Shown: positions 54,900-63,509 of the stretch, piece by piece | Layout of the letters: every line of letters starts with the position of its first letter | Numbering within the stretch: position 1 is the first letter of the stretch | Source of the DNA: Haladaptatus sp. R4 | Lineage (GTDB): Archaea; Halobacteriota; Halobacteria; Halobacteriales; Haladaptataceae | DNA: 64,000 nucleotides | Direction of reading: 5' to 3' | NCBI RefSeq assembly: GCF_001625445.1 | Contig: NZ_LWHG01000028.1 | Coordinates: 186,001 to 250,000 of the forward strand | Program-made: the position numbers and the translations under genes | The notes under the pieces: model-generated | Databases searched by the model: none | Seen by the model: only the letters and a program-made list of their open reading frames with translations | What the model was told of the DNA's origin: nothing

Positions 54900-55301
54900 T
54901 TCCGCTGGCGGTTCGGCATCGAGGACGACCAGTTCCTGTTTTCGCCCGGAACGGTCGAACGCGGCGACCGTTTCCCGTGTCCACGGTGGGACGGCAACGA
55001 CGACGACTTCCCGTAGGTCGTCCGTCTGCGTGACTTCGAGTGGGCCTTGCGGGTGTGAGATGAACTGGCCCTGCGTCTGTCGTGGTGGTATCGAGAGATC
55101 CATCCCGAAGACCGCGGTCACGGATTTTCCCGTATCCGGCGGATAGAAGTGGGTAAATACGGGTGTTTCCGGTTCGAGATCGTCCGCGCCGTCCAGGTCC
55201 TCCGCAGGGGTAACCGCTAGCGGAACGGTCACTTTCTTCGGTTCGGCGTCCGCCGCCAGTTCGAGAAGCGCGTCGTTCAGTCCACGAGTGATGTAGACCA
55301 C
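54891..55301 (-). CDS. Hypothetical haloarchaeal protein
   Basis: The 136-residue soluble protein has a central hydrophobic/aromatic stretch T-H-F-Y-P-P-D-T-G-K-S-V-T-A-V-F-G and V-V-V-V-A-V-P-P-W near residue 105. I do not recognise a family. It overlaps the ribbon-helix-helix gene tail to tail and is divergent from the mini-gene at 55483. Confidence 0.5.
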   Translation of the reverse strand: MVYITRGLNDALLELAADAEPKKVTVPLAVTPAEDLDGADDLEPETPVFTHFYPPDTGKSVTAVFGMDLSIPPRQTQGQFISHPQGPLEVTQTDDLREVVVVAVPPWTRETVAAFDRSGRKQELVVLDAEPPAELL

Positions 55302-55482
55302 ACGCCCCTCTTCGTGTCGTATTTAGATAATACCGTCGCCCGCCGCTTGTCACAGAGGTATCCCGTTTCGCGATGTATTTCTTTATAGCATCCGGATAAT
55401 TAATATCTCCTCTGTATTTCCACTATATTTTCATATTTTTATAATAGTTAATTTAATATTGGTCCGAGTGGGTGGTTATGAT

Positions 55483-55617
55483 ATGGCAAATCGAGACCTC
55501 ACGACCTATCTGGCTGAAAATCCGCGGATGATCGGCGTACTGTTCACGATCGTGTTGCTACTGACGCAGGCAGGGAGCGTGGCTGGTGCGTGGGCCGGGC
55601 ATGTTCGTGGTCCGTAG
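55483..55617 (+). CDS. 44-residue membrane peptide (DUF7503-like)
   Basis: A 44-codon frame starts at the ATG at 55483 behind a very AT-rich promoter region (TTTATAATAGTTAATTTAAT near 55437-55457). The peptide has one hydrophobic helix, with the sequence E-N-P-R-M-I-G-V-L-F-T-I-V-L-L-L-T-Q-A-G-S-V-A-G. The pattern P-R-M-I-G-V-L-F-T...Q-A-G-S-V-A recurs in a small haloarchaeal family (DUF7503). Its stop lies six bases from the end of the convergent CHAT protease gene. A role as a partner or substrate of the protease is speculation. Confidence 0.65.
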   Translation: MANRDLTTYLAENPRMIGVLFTIVLLLTQAGSVAGAWAGHVRGP

Positions 55618-55623
55618 AAGCGT

Positions 55624-57677
55624 TCAGAGCGAACTCACATCGATCTCGTAGCTCCACGTGAACTGTCCGTCGAGGTAAACCGGCACGTTCTCCAACGCGA
55701 GATTTCGTTCCAGTTCGGTTTTGGTAAGCGTGACCGATGGTAACGCTCCCGATGAGAGATACGTCTCGTTTTGGTCCGAGAGACGCGGTATGACGAGACC
55801 GCCGATGCCACCGCTGCTGGAATTGTACGTTCTCGGCGTCAGCTCAAACGAGTTCCCTTCGGATTCGATCTCGAAGAACACCGCAACGTCGCTTTCCGCT
55901 TGGACGATATTGATGGTGCCATCTCCGACGAGGGTGTATTGGCCGCCGATGATGCTCCGGTCGCGGGCGATGTTCAATGCCGCTGAGAGCGGAAATCCAC
56001 GGTTGAGTAGTTGCGCCATCGCCTTCCCAACCCGAACTGCCCCGCTATTTATTACATCACTCAACGTGACGACGCCGCCGATCGCACCCGCTTCGATGAG
56101 CGCCATCCCCTGCTGGTACGACTGGCAGGCGTTGAGTAGAAACGCTTCGATGCCGACGGAGTCGAGGTCAGTGGCATCGAGCGTTCCATCGACACATTTG
56201 AACCCGCTCTCGTCGATGTGACCGATGTAGTGGAGGAACTGTGCTTCGGATTCGAGGAGGGCACGGAGTTCCTCCGTGGTCAACTCGTGCTGAACGGTCA
56301 CATCGAACGGTAGATCCCGTCCCGACCCGTATACCTCGTCGGCGAGGTCTCTCTCTTCGTCCATTTCGGCGTCGTTACAAACGACCGTGATACCGATATC
56401 CCCTTCCGTTGCGGTGCGTTCGAGTTTGTTTCGAAACGCGGTCACCGTCGCCTTGCTCGCTCCGATTGGCGCCTCGTCGCGACCCACACTTCTTCGAGCG
56501 AGTCCGACGGTTCGGGTTCGATGAACGAACGCGGGTTGGTAGCCGTTTCGGACAGACTTCTCGTCTTCCCGCGAACGAACTGCTCGACTGCGGGTACCTG
56601 TATCGAGGATGCGGACACCTCCTTCGCGTGTGGCGTCCGTATGATCGCGAGGTCGTTGACGAGGAACGGGAGCATCTCGACGTTATCGGACGTAGGTGAT
56701 ACGTGGGTGGTCAACTGCCAGTCCGGAACGAACTCCTCTATTAGATTGTACGGAACCGAGAGATACGCCTCCAGGCGTTTGGCAAACGGAGTATCGTACA
56801 GCGTTGCGAAGTCCAAATCGACCATCGATTCGACTTCTCTACGTTCGTATAGGTTGACCGGATACAACCCCTCGGTACGGGCGATACAGTCGAAGAGGAA
56901 CGTCTGTTTCAGTACCCGTTCTACCTCCTTTTCGAAGCCGAGGGACGTGTCGAGCGGGTGTTCGAATTCGTCCGTGACGATTCGTGGCGTGTTTCCGGGT
57001 ACGAGTTCCGCCCCGAGATAGTATGCGAGTGGTGCGACGGGGAAAATCGAACCGTACTCGGGTGGAACCTCGACGGTGATGCCCGTTTCCGGCGGTTTCA
57101 ATCCGTCCGGAACGTGGAGTTCCTCGCCGAGTTCGACTGTCGGGGGATGGCCCCGAAGTGTCGGGAACGACCGTTCGGGACTGGTCGTCTTCAGCGCCGA
57201 CCCGAACGTCGAAATCGCTGCCATCATGTCTGCCGGGTCAGTCGTCGTCGTCACCGTTCCCGCCGGACGTCGGTGAAGCGACCGCCCGCCGATGTTCACG
57301 TCCACTACCGAGCCGAAATCGATAGTCACGTCCTCGAACGAAGCGCCGATACTGACCGTCCCTTCGACGTGCAAGTATAGTTTGATCGGCGGGCAGAGTT
57401 CGATGGTGTACGTCCCGCTCGGAAGCTCCTCGCGTTGAATTCCTTCGATACTCGTCAACATCTCACCGGACTCATCGCGAACGTAGACCGCCGTCGGGAT
57501 TGGAAGGCGAAGCCCGGAAGTCCGAACGCGAACTGCGCGGTCGACCGGAAAACAAAACGAATCGGTGTCGACAGCAACGGGGTGAACCGCGTCGAACGTA
57601 TGGAGGGAGAACGTGCGCCGCTCGATTGGGTCCTGGATTACGATTCCGTCTGCGTGGGAATCGAACGAAATCGTCAC
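55624..57677 (-). CDS. CHAT-domain peptidase (frameshifted)
   Basis: The approximately 684-residue protein has an N-terminal half of about 400 residues with beta-sandwich character (S-G-T-Y-T-I-E-L at about 87) and helical segments. A base is missing near 56473, between L-E-E-V-W-V and G-R-D-E-A-P-I-G. The C-terminal 285 residues are a CHAT caspase-like domain with the catalytic dyad in H-Y-I-G-H-I and L-L-N-A-C-Q-S-Y-Q-Q-G. CHAT proteins are cysteine peptidases; several act in bacterial and CRISPR-linked defence or cell death. Upstream on the same strand is an MBL-like gene. Downstream lies the convergent mini-gene at 55483. Confidence 0.8.
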
Positions 57678-57785
57678 CGGATTACCTCCGTCTCTGGAGG
57701 GGTTTGATTCCGGCTCTCAAGGCACATACGTCGTAGGTATCAATCGGATGTTAAAAAACTATCGGCAGTTTGTAATTCTTCAGTA

Positions 57786-58460
57786 TCACATCGATACGAA
57801 TCCACGAACGGTCTCCAGCAGCAAGGAGGGATATCGACGACGAGACCCGTTCAGCGCGTCGGCGAGCGCTACCGGCGCGTCGTCGAAGACGCCGGGACCG
57901 TGTCCGACGAGGATACGTTTCGGTGTCAACCCTCGCAGTTCGTCCGGCGGGAAGAGTCGGATCATCGGGTGGACTCCCAACCGTTCGTGGCCGGTTCGGA
58001 AGTAGTCCGCAGTGCCGACGGATTCGGGGACGACGAGCGTCCCATCCGTTTCGTCGTACAGTGCGGCCTCCTGCCACGCCGGGTTGTCGAACAACTTCAA
58101 CACCCGTAGTTCCGTATCGGCGAGCGTCGTGCCGAACCGACGGACGGGAACGCCGCTGACGCTCCGGCGAACCCACGTGGGTAGGTACAGCGGCACGTCG
58201 TGTCGCCGGGCGACAGCCTCGGCATCACGCATGTGGCGGTCGAGGAGGACGACCACACCGGCGACCGTGCCGAACTCCGCGAACAACTCGTCTATCTCCG
58301 GGGCATCGACCGGGTCGATAACCCACACATCACCGTCGATGGATAGCGCGTGACTCGCCCGCTCCATCGTTTCGTCCGGATGTGCCAGCCAACCGACGCC
58401 ACCGTCCCATCGGTCGATCTCTCGATACGTGTTCGACGCATCCGTCTCTTTCAAGGGCAT
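57786..58460 (-). CDS. Degenerate MBL-fold-like protein
   Basis: The 224-residue protein from M-P-L-K-E-T-D-A-S at 58460 resembles haloarchaeal metallo-beta-lactamase-like proteins: V-W-V-I-D-P-V-D-A-P-E-I-D at about 45, V-V-V-L-L-D-R-H-M-R-D-A-E near 70 and R-I-L-V-G-H-G-P-G-V-F-D-D near 190. The usual H-x-H-x-D-H zinc motif is reduced to D-R-H-M-R-D, so zinc binding may be partial. It lies 108 bases upstream of the CHAT gene on the same strand. The longer frame from 58625 begins with low-similarity sequence. Confidence 0.6.
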   Translation of the reverse strand: MPLKETDASNTYREIDRWDGGVGWLAHPDETMERASHALSIDGDVWVIDPVDAPEIDELFAEFGTVAGVVVLLDRHMRDAEAVARRHDVPLYLPTWVRRSVSGVPVRRFGTTLADTELRVLKLFDNPAWQEAALYDETDGTLVVPESVGTADYFRTGHERLGVHPMIRLFPPDELRGLTPKRILVGHGPGVFDDAPVALADALNGSRRRYPSLLLETVRGFVSM

Positions 58461-58672
58461 ACCCCGACTACCGTCGGAGAACGCATAAATCGACGGGGGA
58501 ACAGGTCGTGTGCGGACGGCCCGTCGGCGGCGTACGTGCTCGGGGCTGGACCGGTCGGAACTCGAAGGGAAACCTCGATCGGGTGGGATCGATTCGGTCG
58601 AAAAATCGGGAACCGGGTGTGTCACGTCGAATCGCTCGATACAGGTGGCCGAATTCGGGATTCGGACGGCCG

Positions 58673-59473
58673 CTACGCGACGGTGTCGTCGAGCGACTCG
58701 ATGTAGTCGGCGACCGGTTCGGCGTCGTTCCAGACGTGCTCGAACAACTTCGTTCCCCGCCGATGTGCCCGTTCGGAGTCGGCGATGAGTTCCGTCCCCG
58801 CGTCGTAAGACCCATCGAGCAGTGGAAGCGAGAGCAACAGGCTGTCGTCGGTCACCGTCAAGGCGAACGAGACGTTCGCCACTCGGACCTCCAACTCGTC
58901 GTTCATGGGGATCGACGGTTCTTCGAGGAGGGAGTCGAGGACGTTCGTTCCCAGAATCAGTCGCGATTTCCCGCTGTCGTCGAGGCCATCGAGGAGGGCG
59001 TCCGAAAATCGTTCGTTGAAGATGGGTGCGATGACCGACGCGGATGTCGTGGTTTCGAGTCGGCGTTCGATCTCCCGTACCGCCTGTGACGGGCGAGTGT
59101 CGGTCGCTCGGACGACGGTAGCGTCGACGAGGTCGGCGATACGAAACACGTCGGTGGAGGGGAGCGCGGCGGTGTCGTGTCGCTGCCAGTAGTCGGCGTC
59201 GATCGCGAGTGCTTGTTCCGTTTCCCGTTGTTCACGGACGAGGTCACAGACGACCGACCCTGTTCCCGTCGGTGCCCAGCGCTTCGCCCGGGGGGAGTAG
59301 ATCAATCCACGATTTTCCAACTCCGTGAGTGCGTTGTACACGGCGGATTCGCTCGCGAGGTTCCGATTCAGCAGTGCCTGTGTCGTCTCGTCGCCATCGA
59401 CGATGGCCTGCAACACTGCCGTTCGTGCCCCGGAGCGAAGCACGTACTTGATGAGGGACTGGTGTTGTTCCAT
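58673..59473 (-). CDS. TrmB/FilR1-like winged-helix regulator
   Basis: The 266-residue protein from M-E-Q-H-Q-S-L-I-K-Y-V-L-R at 59473 has an N-terminal winged helix (E-S-A-V-Y-N-A-L-T-E-L-E-N-R-G-L-I). Its effector-type domain in the middle and C-terminus (V-I-A-P-I-F-N-E-R-F, L-I-L-G-T-N-V) matches the haloarchaeal group related to FilR1/DUF1724. It probably senses a small molecule. It lies upstream of the MBL-like and CHAT genes on the same strand and could control them. Confidence 0.72.
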   Translation of the reverse strand: MEQHQSLIKYVLRSGARTAVLQAIVDGDETTQALLNRNLASESAVYNALTELENRGLIYSPRAKRWAPTGTGSVVCDLVREQRETEQALAIDADYWQRHDTAALPSTDVFRIADLVDATVVRATDTRPSQAVREIERRLETTTSASVIAPIFNERFSDALLDGLDDSGKSRLILGTNVLDSLLEEPSIPMNDELEVRVANVSFALTVTDDSLLLSLPLLDGSYDAGTELIADSERAHRRGTKLFEHVWNDAEPVADYIESLDDTVA

Positions 59474-59707
59474 GGCGGCGGGTGTCAGTACATCGGAGCG
59501 ATTCTTTTCACTATCGCTCTCAACCAGCCAGATATCAAATTCCATACGAATAGGTATTTTCTACGAGTAGCTCAAATTTGTGCGCTCTAGAATGGAATTT
59601 TTATATACTACTACTGTATTTTTACCGCTTGGGCCACCCTGTGGTCCTCGTTGACGCAATCCGGGCAGTGGTTTTCTACTGTCTACCTCCATCGGCGCGG
59701 GCGTTTC

Positions 59708-59998
59708 TCAGAGTTCGCTCGTATCGATGTCGATGTCGGGCGGTGAGATGATGAGAAACTTCCGGAAATGCACCAAATTCCCGCCGCCTTTTTTCACGGC
59801 CGGTGCGAGATCGGCCGCCAATTCGGTCAGGTCGCCGTCGATGGCGAGGACGAGCGTGTGTCCCCGCTCTATCGCCTCGACTCGTTCCTCGACGGCGGTC
59901 GTTCCGTCGAGGACGCCGAGGATGACACGGGCATCCTCGTCGAAGTCGATATCCTGTTCGGCCGCCTGAAGGTCCAAATCGAACCCGGAATCGTTCAT
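59708..59998 (-). CDS. DUF5779-like haloarchaeal protein
   Basis: The 96-residue protein from M-N-D-S-G-F-D-L-D-L-Q at 59998 has the core A-R-V-I-L-G-V-L-D-G and a hydrophobic strand T-L-V-L-A-I-D-G-D-L. After a Lys/Gly stretch it ends L-I-I-S-P-P-D-I-D. The family is known only from haloarchaea, with no function assigned. It is separate from the flanking genes. Confidence 0.65.
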   Translation of the reverse strand: MNDSGFDLDLQAAEQDIDFDEDARVILGVLDGTTAVEERVEAIERGHTLVLAIDGDLTELAADLAPAVKKGGGNLVHFRKFLIISPPDIDIDTSEL

Positions 59999-60047
59999 GG
60001 CGGTATCTCTCATCGCCCCGAGAAAAATCCTTGCCTTGGTGTGTCAA

Positions 60048-60499
60048 TCAGTTTTCGTACTCTCGCTTGAACCCGCGGAACTCCGTCCGGTGGGCCTCCT
60101 CGTCGGCGAGGATGGTGACTCCGAGGTCCTCGGTAACGGGGTCGTCCGCGTCCGTCGCTGCCGATATGACCGACCGATAGGTCTCGATGGCGTCCTCTTC
60201 GGCTTCGAGAACCCCTTCGATGACCGAGAGCACGTCGGTGCTGTCCTCAGGCGGTTGCAGTCCTTCCTGTCGCGCCTCGAAGTCGTAGGATGCGGGCGGC
60301 CGCTCGTCCAACTGCTTGAGTCGCTGCCCGATTCGCTCTGCGTGACCCAACTCCTCCTGAATGTCTTCTTCGAGGCTCTCACGCACCTCTTCGGCGTCAC
60401 TCCTTCGAGGACGATGGAGTTCGTGAGGTAGTTCATCACGGTTTCGATTTCGTCGCTGTACGCCTTTTTGAGTAGGTCCGTTACTTCCTCGCTCGTCAT
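60048..60499 (-). CDS. Ferritin-like (diiron four-helix) protein (frameshifted)
   Basis: The N-terminal helix (M-T-S-E-E-V-T-D-L-L-K-K-A-Y-S-D-E-I-E-T-V-M-N-Y) reads from 60499. Near 60397 a missing base shifts the frame to E-E-V-R-E-S-L-E-E-D. Further helices carry E-E-L-G-H-A-E-R-I-G, A-E-E-D-A-I-E-T-Y and A-D-E-E-A-H-R-T-E-F, giving the Glu/His ligands of a diiron centre. The product has about 151 residues. Members store iron or act in oxidative stress. The gene is upstream of the DUF5779-like gene on the same strand. Confidence 0.75.
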
Positions 60500-60604
60500 C
60501 GTCCGACGATACGACGTGAACCCTCCTTACGATTGTGGCGGTTCATCCGGACTCGTTCGAAACCGTCCGCTACCGACCGGCAATCGTTGCCTCGCGCACA
60601 ACGG

Positions 60605-60612
60605 TTATATAT
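60605..60612 (+). promoter_or_regulatory. Strong TATA box (TTATATAT)
   Basis: TTATATAT lies about 22 bases ahead of the ATG at 60630. It is one of the best TATA matches in the window. Confidence 0.55.
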
Positions 60613-60629
60613 CTGTGTCACACATACAC

Positions 60630-60716
60630 ATGCTAACGATGAAACAGCAAGTCAATGTCTCGCACACCGATGCGAGCGACGCTGTTGTCGGCCCGATTCT
60701 CATCGTAGGGGTCTGA
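60630..60716 (+). CDS. Candidate 28-residue peptide
   Basis: A short frame from the ATG at 60630 (M-L-T-M-K-Q-Q-V-N-V...G-P-I-L-I-V-G-V) follows a very strong TATA box. The C-terminus G-P-I-L-I-V-G-V is hydrophobic. With so few codons it may be chance, but promoter and frame fit a leaderless transcript. Function unknown. Confidence 0.3.
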   Translation: MLTMKQQVNVSHTDASDAVVGPILIVGV

Positions 60717-60830
60717 TTCCCCTGCCTACTCACACCAGAAAACGACCGAATCGACACGAAACTGAGCCGACAGTGCATCGTGGCAAGCTAAACCACCGCA
60801 TAGAGACGACGTGACCAACGCACACAAACA

Positions 60831-61004
60831 ATGACAGACGACAACCAACACCGAGAACCGACGACGGATGGCGGACGATCGAATCGAGAGAAACGAACGA
60901 TGGCGGAAATCAGCCACACACCGCCGTACGAAGCACCAGATGCAAGCCGCGTGTTCGAGCGCGGTGGCGAACTGCTGACCGAACCGACGGCCGACGCGGA
61001 CTGA
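60831..61004 (+). CDS. 57-residue hypothetical protein
   Basis: The frame from the ATG at 60831 codes for a polar N-terminus and the core M-A-E-I-S-H-T-P-P-Y-E-A-P-D-A-S-R-V-F-E-R-G-type sequence, which has a familiar haloarchaeal look (H-T-P-P...V-F-E-R-G). Third-position GC is high. I cannot name a family. It stands downstream of the candidate peptide gene on the same strand. Confidence 0.5.
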   Translation: MTDDNQHREPTTDGGRSNREKRTMAEISHTPPYEAPDASRVFERGGELLTEPTADAD

Positions 61005-61211
61005 CGGGATTTCACCCGTCGATCGTTTCTCCGTATCCTCTCACCATTGAGCGACAACTCTGAACGATAACTCCGAGCGACGCCGACGCTTGCCATTTCC
61101 GTCTCATCCGAAAAAGAACCGCAAACGGTTTTTCCTCCCTCGCTTCCGGAAACCGACCCCACTTTCGACCGTACCCCCCAGTACGGTTCCGAGACGAACT
61201 GCCGGTTCGAC

Positions 61212-61445
61212 TCAGCGAATCGGCTCTCGACCGCCGACGAGTTTCGAGGTGTCCACGAACTCCGCGCGCGCACCTCCCTTCTTCACTTCAGTCGCGGTCA
61301 TACATTCGAGACAGCCGAAGACCTCGTTCTCGTTGTTGCCAAACACGCGTGCGAAATCGCGTGTCACGAAGGAACCGCAGCTTCGGCATCGGTTTTCGGC
61401 GACTGTGTCACTGCCACTTGCAATCTGACTGTTTGTCGTTGTCAT
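61212..61445 (-). CDS. DUF7563-like zinc-binding protein
   Basis: From the ATG at 61445 the protein has 77 residues. It has the zinc pairs C-R-S-C-G-S-F-V near residue 20 and V-F-G-C-L-E-C-M near residue 43, spaced by F-A-R-V-F-G-N-N-E-N-E, a pattern shared by small haloarchaeal DUF7563 proteins. A Lys/Gly-rich tail follows. Function unknown; a nucleic acid-binding role is possible. Confidence 0.65.
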   Translation of the reverse strand: MTTTNSQIASGSDTVAENRCRSCGSFVTRDFARVFGNNENEVFGCLECMTATEVKKGGARAEFVDTSKLVGGREPIR

Positions 61446-61671
61446 GCTAAGCCTCGTCGGTACGACTAACATCAGTGTGGGTACTTTGTTATCCGGTGGC
61501 TGTCGGGGAGAAACCAACCACTATCGAACGGAAAGACAACTCTACGATTCCGGTAACGACCCCTTACTCGGCGGATAAGTCGGTTTCCAGTCGGAATTGG
61601 GGGAATGACACCATCCCCAAAATCTCCCCCGGCCTATGCTTTAATGAACGTCGGGGCGGTATGGGGCACTG

Positions 61672-61827
61672 ATGCCCAAGATAACACTCGACGAGGAGAC
61701 CGTCTCGCGACTCGACAGCCTGCGTGTCGAGGACGAATCCTACGACGAAATCATCACCGAACTCGTCAACATCTACGAGGCAGAGGAACTGACGCTCTTC
61801 CACGGCGGCGACTATTCGAGCGACTAG
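61672..61827 (+). CDS. 51-residue DUF7557-like (antitoxin-like) protein
   Basis: The frame from the ATG at 61672 codes for M-P-K-I-T-L-D-E-E-T-V-S-R-L-D-S-L, then Y-D-E-I-I-T-E-L-V and a short acidic end. The N-terminal strand plus helices recalls VapB/ribbon-helix-helix antitoxins. CTTTAATG (61639-61646) lies about 26 bases upstream, fitting a leaderless transcript. Its last four bases overlap the stop of the convergent decarboxylase gene. No toxin gene is beside it. Confidence 0.65.
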   Translation: MPKITLDEETVSRLDSLRVEDESYDEIITELVNIYEAEELTLFHGGDYSSD

Positions 61828-62426
61828 TCGCTCCGCACCTCGGAACGAGTCAACACCGTCTCCCCTGCGCGCACGCGTTGTCCCTTTCTTACTTCGATGT
61901 CCGTCACGTCGACCGATGGTGGCAGGAGTACGTCCGCCCTGCTACCGAACGCGATGTGGCCCAACCGTTCCCCGCGTTCCAGTTCGTCGCCCGACTTGAC
62001 GTACGGATGGATCCGCCGCGCGAACGCGCCCGCGATGAGCGTCACGTCGTAGGACGGAAACCCGATGTGGACCTTTTCGTTGTTGTCCGAATCCTTGCTG
62101 AACGCCGGACGGTGTTTTCCCGGTTCGTGTTCGACCGACTCGACGCGTCCGCCCACCGGCGCGCGGTTGACGTGTACGTCCGTGACGTTCATGAACACGC
62201 CGACGCGAACGCGGTCTCCTTCCTTCCGAATCACGGAGACGCGCCCGTCCGCGGGCGAGAGGATTCCCTCCACTGGTGGGTTCCGCTCCGGGTCGCGGAA
62301 GAAGTGCAGGATTGCACCACCCGTCGCCAGCGCGAGCAGCGTCCCAACGGGCGAGAGGAATCCCAGCGGTCCGGCCAACAACAGCGGCGGCGCGGCGTAT
62401 CGCCACGCGTCCGGAACGATCTTCAT
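61824..62426 (-). CDS. pssD: Archaetidylserine decarboxylase (Psd type)
   Basis: The 200-residue proenzyme has an N-terminal hydrophobic region (about residues 10-40). The core is D-V-H-V-N-R-A-P-V-G-G-R-V near 85 and H-I-G-F-P-S-Y-D-V. The self-cleavage site is H-I-A-F-G-S-R-A-D-V, where the Ser becomes the pyruvoyl group. In haloarchaea the enzyme makes archaetidylethanolamine, used by the archaeosortase A protein-sorting/lipid-anchoring system. The short length is typical of this archaeal type. Confidence 0.88.
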   Translation of the reverse strand: MKIVPDAWRYAAPPLLLAGPLGFLSPVGTLLALATGGAILHFFRDPERNPPVEGILSPADGRVSVIRKEGDRVRVGVFMNVTDVHVNRAPVGGRVESVEHEPGKHRPAFSKDSDNNEKVHIGFPSYDVTLIAGAFARRIHPYVKSGDELERGERLGHIAFGSRADVLLPPSVDVTDIEVRKGQRVRAGETVLTRSEVRSD

Positions 62427-62457
62427 CGGTTCGACCCCCCATGCCGTGACCCGCCCA

Positions 62458-62904
62458 TCAGTCCTGAACCGCGGTCCTGACGCGCGCCCACTTCCCCTTC
62501 GATTCGAGGCGGGCCTGTAGTTCGTCGGCGTACTGCTGTGCCAACGCCTCGGCCGCCGAGAGTCGGTCCTGGTCGACGCCGGAGTCGCCGCCGCCCAACC
62601 CGAGCGCGCTTTTGACGGAGCTAAACACGCCTTTACTGTCCTTTTTCGATGATTGGCCCGACATCGAGTTCATCTGCGACTGGATGTTGTCCATCTCGGG
62701 CATCACCTGCTCGACCTTGCTCGTGTCCGCCACGAGTTTCGCGCGCTCGTCGTCCTCGGGGTGTTCTATCTCGAATTCCACGGCCGTCATCACCAATCCC
62801 CACTCCTGCCGTGAAAACTGGGAGTTCGTCACTTCCTCCATGAACTCCCTATCGACAGCCATCCTGTCCCCCACGATCATGTCCGTCCACCGTTGTCCGC
62901 TCAT
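62458..62904 (-). CDS. DUF5799-like haloarchaeal protein
   Basis: The 148-residue protein from M-S-G-Q-R-W-T-D-M-I-V-G-D-R-M at 62904 contains F-S-R-Q-E-W-G-L-V-M-T-A-V-E-F-E-I-E, a central Met/Ser/Gln-rich linker and a helical C-terminus (A-L-A-Q-Q-Y-A-D-E-L-Q). The family is haloarchaeal and uncharacterised. It ends 31 bases before the decarboxylase gene on the same strand, so cotranscription is possible. Confidence 0.68.
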   Translation of the reverse strand: MSGQRWTDMIVGDRMAVDREFMEEVTNSQFSRQEWGLVMTAVEFEIEHPEDDERAKLVADTSKVEQVMPEMDNIQSQMNSMSGQSSKKDSKGVFSSVKSALGLGGGDSGVDQDRLSAAEALAQQYADELQARLESKGKWARVRTAVQD

Positions 62905-63095
62905 ACCCCACATTGATGTGGCACGAGACTTGGTGTTTTCGTCTACACTTGTGGAAAACAAGCGGTGAAGTTGCAACCGTGGTGTCGAGAATCCCGCAGT
63001 AGGGGGTTCCTACGGCGGGCGAAAGAGGGTGTAATCACTCCTTTCCGGGGAGAATATCGCCGGAATCAAAAACCGCTGGAGGAGGATGATAGCGG

Positions 63096-63371
63096 TCAGT
63101 CGTACGGGTAGCGCGCCTGGTCACCACAGTCGCAGGTAACCACGACGTGGCCGTCCTGGAGTCTGACGCGCGCGTTCTTTCCGGGGCGGAGGTAGGCGTC
63201 GCAGGCATCGCAGGTGAATCGCTTGAACTGTCTCGGGAGGGACAACCGCTGGCGTTCGGCGATTCGTCTGGCGAGGCGGACGTATTCGCGCGCTCGGTCG
63301 TCGTTACACTCTGCGGTGGCGTCCCGTGCGAGTACGGTGAGACGCTCTATTCGCTCTTGAGCTACTGTCAT
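63096..63371 (-). CDS. rnp4: Ribonuclease P protein component 4
   Basis: The 91-residue protein has an N-terminal helical pair (E-R-I-E-R-L-T-V-L-A-R-D-A, Y-V-R-L-A-R-R-I-A-E-R) and a zinc ribbon: C-D-A-C-D-A-Y-L-R-P-G-K-N-A-R-V-R and V-V-T-C-D-C-G. This is the Rpp21/Rnp4 subunit of archaeal RNase P, which trims tRNA 5' leaders. I start it at the ATG at 63371; the frame extends upstream but lacks similarity. Confidence 0.9.
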   Translation of the reverse strand: MTVAQERIERLTVLARDATAECNDDRAREYVRLARRIAERQRLSLPRQFKRFTCDACDAYLRPGKNARVRLQDGHVVVTCDCGDQARYPYD

Positions 63372-63490
63372 TCGGAATGGGGGGGTGGGGGGTTTCCGGG
63401 GCGAGACAGGACAAGGATAGAAATCGTTCCTGTATTGCCCCATGCGAGTCATGCTCGTACGGGAACAAATACTTTGCGGTCGATCAATGA

Positions 63491-63507
63491 CTCCTTTCCG
63501 AAAGGAG
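63491..63507. promoter_or_regulatory. Hairpin covering a Shine-Dalgarno-like sequence
   Basis: CTCCTTT (63491-63497) and AAAGGAG (63501-63507) are perfect inverted repeats with a three-base loop. The right arm resembles a Shine-Dalgarno site directly before the ATG at 63510. A stem here would hide it in an mRNA. Function is inferred. Confidence 0.4.
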
Positions 63508-63509
63508 TA

